This document shows positions 58,685 through 64,000 of a stretch of 64,000 nt of DNA, one piece after another. The position numbers were made by a program, and so were the translations under genes. Origin of the DNA: Salinactinospora qingdaonensis. Lineage in GTDB: Bacteria > Actinomycetota > Actinomycetes > Streptosporangiales > Streptosporangiaceae. Position 1 is the stretch's first letter, and every line of letters begins with the position of its first letter. A model generated the notes under the pieces. It searched no databases. It saw only the letters and a list, made by a program, of their open reading frames with translations, and was not told where the DNA came from. Where the stretch lies: assembly GCF_039539445.1 (NCBI RefSeq), contig NZ_BAABDD010000012.1, positions 1-64,000 of the forward strand, in the 5' to 3' direction.

Positions 58685-58933
58685 TTGAAGGGGGCGCTGT
58701 GTCTTCGAACATCGCTGTTGTGGGGGGTATGCCGGTGGGGTGATGGCTAAGAGTGCGCCGGAAGGCGTCGAGCCGCCCCGCCCCCGTCTGTCCGGTCGCG
58801 GTGTGGGTCCCGCTTCTGGTTGCTCTGTCGTGGTGGTGGTCTTGCTCCTGTCTGTCCGGTCGCGGTGGTGGCTCCACGGCGGCCCCAAGCCCCCGTCGTG
58901 GCACCCGTTCTCCCTCAGGCACCGACCGCCTCG

Positions 58934-58976
58934 GGCTGCTGAGATCGCGCAGCGATCGAGGCACGAGCGACGAGAA
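58934..58976. repeat. Dispersed repeat core, copy F
   Basis: GGCTGCTGAGATCGCGCAGC and GATCGAGGCACGAGCGACGA match copy A in the same orientation. Copies E and F are inverted relative to each other, about 250 bp apart. Confidence 0.65.
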
Positions 58977-59204
58977 ACCCCGCACGCTCTCCTCAGACCA
59001 AAACCACCCCTCCACCACACCCCTTCAAAAGTGGAGTGTTGCAACCACCACTAGAATTCTAGAATTCAAACCCCAAGGCGGTGGGCGTTGAGTGGCTCCT
59101 TGCCCCGGGCCAGGGGCTTGAGGCGGATCGGCCCCACCTCGGCCTGGGCGTCGTCGGGTCGATAACCGGCGGCGTCGTGCGCGGACCTCCCCACCCGCAC
59201 CGGG

Positions 59205-60638
59205 TCACGGGGCCAACAGCCACTCGATGGCCGACGCGCAGGCGAGCAGTCGGTCGTCGGTGTGTGAGGCTCCCGAGATGGAAAGACCGACTGGAGCACC
59301 GGCTGGGGCGGAGCCGGTGGGCAGCGTGAGGCTCGGTAGGTTCAGAAAGCTCGTGATCATGGTGTTGCGCAAGACGCGCCTGTTCTCCCGCTCATAGGTG
59401 GCGGGGGAGGCCGTCACGGCGGCCACGCGGGGAGCCACGATCGGCACCGTCGGGTACACCACGACCGTGCGGTGCAGCATCGCGTCGGCTCTGCGGCACA
59501 GGCTCTCACGGCGCCCCAACAGTTCGCCGTAGCTCCTTCGTAGCACCGCCTCGCCCTCGGCGAGGCGATCGAGGACGCGAGGATCGACCAGCGACGACTC
59601 GGCGCCGTGAACGGTGTGGGCATGCGTGCGGTACGCCTCGGCGGAGACGAGGGCGCCGTGCTCGGCGAACAGGCGCCGCACCTCGTCGAACACGCCCATC
59701 GGTCGATGCCGGATACGCACCCCGGCGCGTTCCAGCCGGTCGAGGGCCGCGTTGAAGCCTTCGGCCACCCCGGAGTCGAGATCCTTGGTGAGTGCTCCCG
59801 CCGGTACGACCACCTCGACATCGGGCAAGTCCCCTGTCTGTGGGACGGCCGGCGCCCGCCCGCCCAACACGGCCTCAAGCGTGACCGCGTCGGCGACGGT
59901 CCGGGTGATCGGGCCGACGCGGTCAAGCGTGGGCGCCAGCGGGAAGACCCCGGTTCGGCTGATCCGCGAAGAGGTGGGGGCGAAGCCGACGACGCCGCAC
60001 AGCGCCGCCGGCACCCGCACCGACCCCGACGTGTCGGTGCCCACCGCGCACGCCAGTGTTCCTGTGGCCACTGCCACCGCCGAGCCCGATGAGGAGCCGC
60101 CGGGCACCGCACCGGCGGCCAGCGGGTTGGCCGGTGTGCCAAACGTCGGGTTCAGGCCCAGGCCCGAATAGGCGAACTCGCTGAGGTTGGTCTTGCCCAG
60201 GCACACCATCCCCGCGGCGGTCGCGTTGGCCACGGCGCCCGCGTCGACGGTGGCGGCCGGGGCGCTTCGCCGCGTCGCAGACCCGGCAGTGGTCGGTGTG
60301 CCCACGACATCGAACAGGTCCTTCCAGCCGAGGGGGACGCCGTCGAGTGGACCGCGAGGGTGCCCGTGCCGGTGGCGCCGCTGGCTGTGTGCGGCTTCGC
60401 TCTCGGCCCGCTGCCGGGTCAGGAGGATGAAGGCGTGACGAGTCGGGGCAGCGGCGGCCTGTTCCAGCGCTTCCGCGCAGTGTTCCACCGCATCCACCCG
60501 TCCTGTCGCGATCTGCTCGCCCAATGCCAGAGCGCCGGCGGCCGGCCGCGGTTGTGGAGCCGGCGAGGTGGACGTGTCCGTGATGAGGGAGGAGCGGATC
60601 GTGCTGCCGCGTTGGTGGGGAGTGGAGGAGGGCGTCAT
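59205..60638 (-). CDS. Amidase signature-family hydrolase
   Basis: The 477-aa enzyme has the Ser-cisSer-Lys triad region of the amidase signature family: Lys in GPLDGVPLGWKDLFDVVG, the Gly/Ser-rich loop VPGGSSSGSAVAVATG, and the nucleophile segment GTDTSGSVRVPAAL. These enzymes hydrolyse amides or ureido-type bonds in the cytoplasm. It is translationally coupled (ATGA overlap) to the NCS1 permease and sits with PucR and DUF1989 genes, so it is probably part of nitrogen-compound breakdown, for example a ureide or allophanate-like substrate. The exact substrate cannot be read from the sequence. Confidence 0.87.
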   Translation of the reverse strand: MTPSSTPHQRGSTIRSSLITDTSTSPAPQPRPAAGALALGEQIATGRVDAVEHCAEALEQAAAAPTRHAFILLTRQRAESEAAHSQRRHRHGHPRGPLDGVPLGWKDLFDVVGTPTTAGSATRRSAPAATVDAGAVANATAAGMVCLGKTNLSEFAYSGLGLNPTFGTPANPLAAGAVPGGSSSGSAVAVATGTLACAVGTDTSGSVRVPAALCGVVGFAPTSSRISRTGVFPLAPTLDRVGPITRTVADAVTLEAVLGGRAPAVPQTGDLPDVEVVVPAGALTKDLDSGVAEGFNAALDRLERAGVRIRHRPMGVFDEVRRLFAEHGALVSAEAYRTHAHTVHGAESSLVDPRVLDRLAEGEAVLRRSYGELLGRRESLCRRADAMLHRTVVVYPTVPIVAPRVAAVTASPATYERENRRVLRNTMITSFLNLPSLTLPTGSAPAGAPVGLSISGASHTDDRLLACASAIEWLLAP

Positions 60639-61987
60639 GAGGCCGTTCCCGAGCGGTCGGCGGCAGTCTCGGCTGACGGGTCGACTTCGGTGTGGCCGGT
60701 GGTGACCCCCAGTCGGCGCAGTCCCCTGTCGAATACCGGCACCGCGAGGAAGGTGACGACGATGCCCTGCACCGGCGGCAGCCCGATCGACAGCGCGTCG
60801 GTGACCCAGGCGACGGCCGTTCCCAACACGTAGGCGCCGACACAGCTCCAGCGAAAGGCCGCGAAACGGGTCTGGGACAGGGCCGGCAGTCGGCCTCGCC
60901 ACACGAATACGTAGTCGCCGATGATGGCGCCGCCCAGCGGCGGGATCAGCACACCCAGCAGCACCAGGTACTGCGGCAGGGCCTCGTAGATGCCCGACAG
61001 CGCCAGGATCACGGCGATGACGACACCGCCAATGACGAAGGGTCGCCTGCTGTCGACGTTGAACATCTCCGCGCCGGCGACCCCGAATGCGTAGGCGGCG
61101 TTGTCCTGCGTGGTCCACACGTTGAACACCAGCAGCGCCACCCCGGCCACGGTGAGGTTGAGCTGGAACAGCACGGCGACGAAGTCGCTCTCCTGAAACG
61201 CCAGCGCCCCGATCGCTCCGAAGACCAGCATCATCAGGTTGGCCAGGAAGAACACAGCGAATGTGACGACGAACGCCTGTCGGGGCAGCCGGGCGAAGCG
61301 GGTCCAGTTCGGTGTCTGCGTTCCACCGCTGACGAAAGTCCCCACCACGATCGTCACGGCGGTCGCCCAGGGCAGTGACTCCGTGGGGGCGGCGGCCAAC
61401 CCGCCGAGCCCGCCCACCTCGCCGATCGCGGCGACGACGACCCAGCACATGAGGGCCAGCATCAGCGGAACCGAGACGGCGCTGAGCACCTCCATGCCGC
61501 GGTAGCCGTAGTAGGCGGTGACACCGGTCAGGACGGCCGCGATCACGATGACCAGCCACGTGTGGTCCCGCCAGCCGAGCGCCCCCGTCAACAGGTCGGC
61601 GAGGAAGGCCGCGGTCACCGCGTACCAGGCCACCTGGGTGCCGCCCAGGAGCAGCCCGGCCCATTTGGCTCCCACGTTCCCCAACGTGTAGCGGGCCAGC
61701 AGCACGGTGGTGAGACCGGTTCGGGCGCCGATCGCCCCCAGCGTCGCGACGTAGGTGCCCAGGATCAGACTGCCGACCACGAGGACGGTCAGCAGGTCGC
61801 CTAGCTGGAACGCCGTTCCCAGGCGTGCGCCCGAGAGCATGGTCGGTGTGAAGAACACGAAACCGAGGAGGACGACCAGCAGCGACAGCGGGCCTCGCCG
61901 CGCTTTCGCGGGCACCTCGGTGAGGGGATAGTCGTCGGCGGCGACGCTTTCGGCCGCGCGACCGCGCTGGGTGTGTGGTTCAGGCAT
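60635..61987 (-). CDS. NCS1-family nucleobase/hydantoin permease
   Basis: The 450-aa membrane protein has about 12 hydrophobic segments. Segments such as ARYTLGNVGAKWAGLLLGGT, WYAVTAAFLADLLTGALGW and GGTQTPNWTRFARLPRQAF fit the cytosine/purine permease group of NCS1. It would import a nucleobase, hydantoin or related nitrogen source with H+ or Na+. It is first in the operon with the amidase. ATG 61987 was used; it follows a GAGAGA site. It diverges from the PucR gene and is probably under its control. Confidence 0.87.
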   Translation of the reverse strand: MPEPHTQRGRAAESVAADDYPLTEVPAKARRGPLSLLVVLLGFVFFTPTMLSGARLGTAFQLGDLLTVLVVGSLILGTYVATLGAIGARTGLTTVLLARYTLGNVGAKWAGLLLGGTQVAWYAVTAAFLADLLTGALGWRDHTWLVIVIAAVLTGVTAYYGYRGMEVLSAVSVPLMLALMCWVVVAAIGEVGGLGGLAAAPTESLPWATAVTIVVGTFVSGGTQTPNWTRFARLPRQAFVVTFAVFFLANLMMLVFGAIGALAFQESDFVAVLFQLNLTVAGVALLVFNVWTTQDNAAYAFGVAGAEMFNVDSRRPFVIGGVVIAVILALSGIYEALPQYLVLLGVLIPPLGGAIIGDYVFVWRGRLPALSQTRFAAFRWSCVGAYVLGTAVAWVTDALSIGLPPVQGIVVTFLAVPVFDRGLRRLGVTTGHTEVDPSAETAADRSGTAS

Positions 61988-62109
61988 GGTCTCTCCCGAT
62001 GATCCACGTTTCCGGTGAGTGATGTGTACTACACCGGACCACACGCCCTTTGGCCGCGATATGGACAGATCTCTAGTGCAGTCAAGTTAAAGCTGGATAT
62101 TCTCACAAC

Positions 62110-63681
62110 ATGCTGACCATGAGATCCCTGGTGGAGGTCGACGCGCTTGGCTTGCGGGTGCTCGTGGCGGGAGACCCACGGCTCCTGGACGCTCCGCTGC
62201 TGTGGGTGCACAACACCGAGCTGTTGGACCCGTCCGGGTATCTGCGTGAGCGCGAGCTCGTGCTCACCAACGGTCTGTGGCACGAGGAGGGCAACGCTGC
62301 GGCCTTCGTCGCCAACGTCGTCCGCGCGGGAGGCGCGGGAATCGTCTACGGCCTGCGCGATGTCACCCCTGAATCCCCACGGGAGCTAGTCGAGGCATGC
62401 GAGGGTGCCGGGCTCCCGCTGCTGGAGCTGCCGATCGAGGTGCCGTTCACCCATGTCACCCAGGCAGCCGCCGCCGAGTTGGCAGAACGCCGCCAGGAAG
62501 GGCTGGCCGGCATGGTGCGGCGCGGCAACGCCTTGGCAGAAGCGATCTCCGGAGGCTCGGGAGCCTCCGGAGTGCTACAGCTCCTTCGCAGCGACCACGA
62601 GCTCCCCCTCGCCGTCGTCGACCGCACCGGTCGCGTGCTGGCCGCCGCGGGTACCTCGCTGACAGCCGAGGCCGCGGCCCGTGTCGCCGACGGGCTCAGG
62701 CGCCACCCGCCTCCCCTGGAGATCGAGCTGGGTGAGCAGGGCAGCGCCGCGGTCTTTCTCATCATGGTCCTCAACAAGGTGGACGCGGCGCTGCTGTGCC
62801 TGCGCCCCCTGGAACTGCTGCGCCCGACCGAGCGCGAGGGGCTGACCCAGGCGGCTCACTACCTCAGCCTTGAAGTCGCCAGAACCCAACTGGCCGAGGC
62901 CGTCGAAGCCCGCTTCGCCGGCGAACTCCTGGAGATGATCCTCTCCGGCAGCCAGGTGGCCGCGGAGGTGCCGTCGCGGCTCCAGGCGTTCGGTATCGAT
63001 CCGCAAAGCCCGATGATCGTCGCGGTCGCGGCCTTCGCCGGTGGGGAGACTCCGGTCAGCGCCGAGTTGGCGGCTGCCATGGGTGACTTCTTCCCTACCG
63101 AGGGGGTGGCCGCGGTCGTGGCCAACGGCAGCCGCGACGTGGTCGCGATCTTCCCGTGGAGGCGCTCTGCGGACAGTGCGCTGCATCTGGTGCGCCGAAT
63201 GCTCGATCAGGTGCGGCGACGGCTCCAAGGAACCCGCGTCGTGGTGGGGGTGAGCGGACCCGCGCTGGGCAGCCGGCAGCTCCGGCGCCCGTTGCGCGAG
63301 GCTCGGGAGGCGTGCCGAGTGCTCCGCCGGCGCCCGGGCACCTCCCCGGTGGCGTGGTTCAGCCAACTCGGAACCTACCAACTGCTGCTCAGCACGGCGG
63401 ATCGCGAGACGCTGCGCAGGCTCAGCGAGGGGGTCCTCGCGCCGGTACGCGACTACGACGCCCGGCAGGGTGTCCAGGTGGAAGCCACGGTCAGGTCGTT
63501 CATCGACCATGACGCCCACCTGGCGTCGACCGCCGCCGATCTCTACATCCACGTCAACACGCTGCGCAACCGGCTGGCCAAGTTCGCTGAGCTCACCGGA
63601 CACGACGTGCGTACGACCGAAGGACGGGTCGAGGTCTTCCTCGCGTTCGAAGCGGAGGCAACGGTGCGCGTCGCCGGCTGA
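62110..63681 (+). CDS. PucR-family regulator
   Basis: The 523-aa protein has the PucR layout: an N-terminal domain (RSLVEVDALGLRVLVAGDPR, WVHNTELLDPSGYLRERELV), a GGDEF-like middle part, and a C-terminal HTH_30-type domain (DHDAHLASTAADLYIHVNTL, NRLAKFAELTGHDVRTTEGR). PucR-type proteins sense purine-breakdown intermediates and control nitrogen-catabolism genes. It diverges from the permease-amidase operon and points toward the DUF1989 gene, so it probably regulates both sides. Its likely ligand is an intermediate of purine or ureide degradation. Confidence 0.88.
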   Translation: MLTMRSLVEVDALGLRVLVAGDPRLLDAPLLWVHNTELLDPSGYLRERELVLTNGLWHEEGNAAAFVANVVRAGGAGIVYGLRDVTPESPRELVEACEGAGLPLLELPIEVPFTHVTQAAAAELAERRQEGLAGMVRRGNALAEAISGGSGASGVLQLLRSDHELPLAVVDRTGRVLAAAGTSLTAEAAARVADGLRRHPPPLEIELGEQGSAAVFLIMVLNKVDAALLCLRPLELLRPTEREGLTQAAHYLSLEVARTQLAEAVEARFAGELLEMILSGSQVAAEVPSRLQAFGIDPQSPMIVAVAAFAGGETPVSAELAAAMGDFFPTEGVAAVVANGSRDVVAIFPWRRSADSALHLVRRMLDQVRRRLQGTRVVVGVSGPALGSRQLRRPLREAREACRVLRRRPGTSPVAWFSQLGTYQLLLSTADRETLRRLSEGVLAPVRDYDARQGVQVEATVRSFIDHDAHLASTAADLYIHVNTLRNRLAKFAELTGHDVRTTEGRVEVFLAFEAEATVRVAG

Positions 63682-63796
63682 GCTGAACGACGGAGGCGGC
63701 ACCGAGAACCCGATTGGACGATCCGCCAATCAGAAAGCCCTTCTCCTGTAGGGATCTCCATCGTGGCCCCGATCGATTCCGTGGTGTGCTGCTGCC

Positions 63797-64000
63797 ATGA
63801 CGTCGAAAGCAGCGACCAACCATGTCGCGGTGCCCGCTCGTCAAGCGCGCGCGGTCGCCGTCACGGCGGGGGAGTGTGTGCGGGTCATCGACACGAAGGG
63901 GCGGCAGGTCGGTGACCTGTTCGCCTTCACCCGTGCCGACCCCCGCGAGTACCTCAGCGCCGCCCACACCCGAGCGCACGTCGGCCGCCTGTTCCCCGCC
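63797..64000 (+). CDS. DUF1989 (urea carboxylase-associated) protein, partial
   Basis: Only 68 codons lie in the window; the gene continues past the end. The sequence MTSKAATNHVAVPARQARAV, then GECVRVIDTKGRQVGDLFAF and SAAHTRAHVGRLFPA fits DUF1989. Members of this family near urea carboxylase are known as carboxyguanidine deiminase subunits; others are uncharacterised. Its position after PucR in a nitrogen-catabolism locus agrees. Confidence 0.75.
   Translation, partial: MTSKAATNHVAVPARQARAVAVTAGECVRVIDTKGRQVGDLFAFTRADPREYLSAAHTRAHVGRLFPA

Larger units (their letters stand above)
58492..59204. other. Intergenic region with inverted pair of repeats
   Basis: About 710 bp without a supported gene. 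It contains two dispersed repeat cores in opposite orientation (58646-58684 and 58934-58976) and a short direct repeat TGTCCGGTCGCGGTG around 58789 and 58853. AGAATTCTAGAATTC occurs near 59055, in a short AT-rich patch. Confidence 0.45.

Noticed and set aside
61988..62109. Riboswitch in front of the NCS1 permease
   Set aside because: Too short and without a structured aptamer-like fold by eye; PucR control explains the region better.

Overview
The window is very GC-rich, with the gene style of a filamentous actinomycete: GTG and TTG starts, 4-nt ATGA/GTGA overlaps, a DUF5753-type XRE regulator beside an RsbW-like ATPase, conservon-like and SAM-methyltransferase (PF04672-like) genes, and NRPS and PKS genes. 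A Nocardiopsaceae-like or other Streptosporangiales-like host is my inference; nothing in the window fixes the genus.

Region by region: 1-5 kb holds a regulator pair, an AbiEi/DUF559-like protein flanked by two copies of a 76-bp palindromic repeat, an amidase relic, a PCMT-like methyltransferase and a small secreted protein. 5.3-8.9 kb (minus strand) is a tight DUF262 - HipA-like kinase - coiled-coil operon, a candidate defence or toxin module. 9.4-20.4 kb is a specialised-metabolite cluster: a MarR regulator with two TTCGA-N2-TCGAA operators, a nitroreductase, a TrpF-like protein lacking the catalytic Cys, uracil phosphoribosyltransferase, an EamA exporter, a full indigoidine-type synthetase (A-Ox-T-TE), a tautomerase, a PsuG/IndA-like C-glycosidase, a 41-codon ORF and a PRPP synthetase. 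The set recalls the minimycin/indigoidine logic: glutamine becomes an aminopyridine-dione, a PsuG-like enzyme may join it to ribose-5-phosphate, and UPRT plus PRPP synthetase maintain the UMP pool.

20.5-25.9 kb (minus strand) carries an ABC transporter whose permease is frameshifted, then a polymorphic toxin (pilin-like N-terminus, Hint domain, C-terminal toxin) with a low-GC immunity gene. 26-29.2 kb has a methyltransferase, two copies of a MITE-like element and a TetR/SDR pair with tandem operators. 29.3-31.6 kb holds three unrecognised genes.

31.7-43.6 kb is a type III-D-like CRISPR effector operon without visible array, cas6 or adaptation genes: a CARF-nuclease-CARF protein, an HD-less Cas10 with an AGDD palm motif, four RAMP-type proteins (one a tandem fusion, one TIGR03986-like, one Csx10-like) and a Csx19-like protein. 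It looks like a cyclic-oligoadenylate signalling system that must take crRNA from elsewhere.

44-47.8 kb has a decayed FAH hydrolase, an aromatic-ring flavin hydroxylase, and a divergent XRE-cupin regulator/thioredoxin-reductase-like pair. 48.7-54.9 kb is a conservon-like protein followed by a small PKS locus (StyA-like flavoprotein, methyltransferase, KS-AT-ACP). 55.3-57.3 kb is a bacterial Ro60 (TROVE) gene with two upstream Y RNAs. The nearer one is a complete circularly permuted tRNA with all four arms and an encoded ACCA. 57.4-59.1 kb contains four more copies of the dispersed repeat core and a MarR gene. 59.2-64 kb is a nitrogen-catabolism locus: amidase, NCS1 permease, PucR regulator and a DUF1989 protein cut by the window end.
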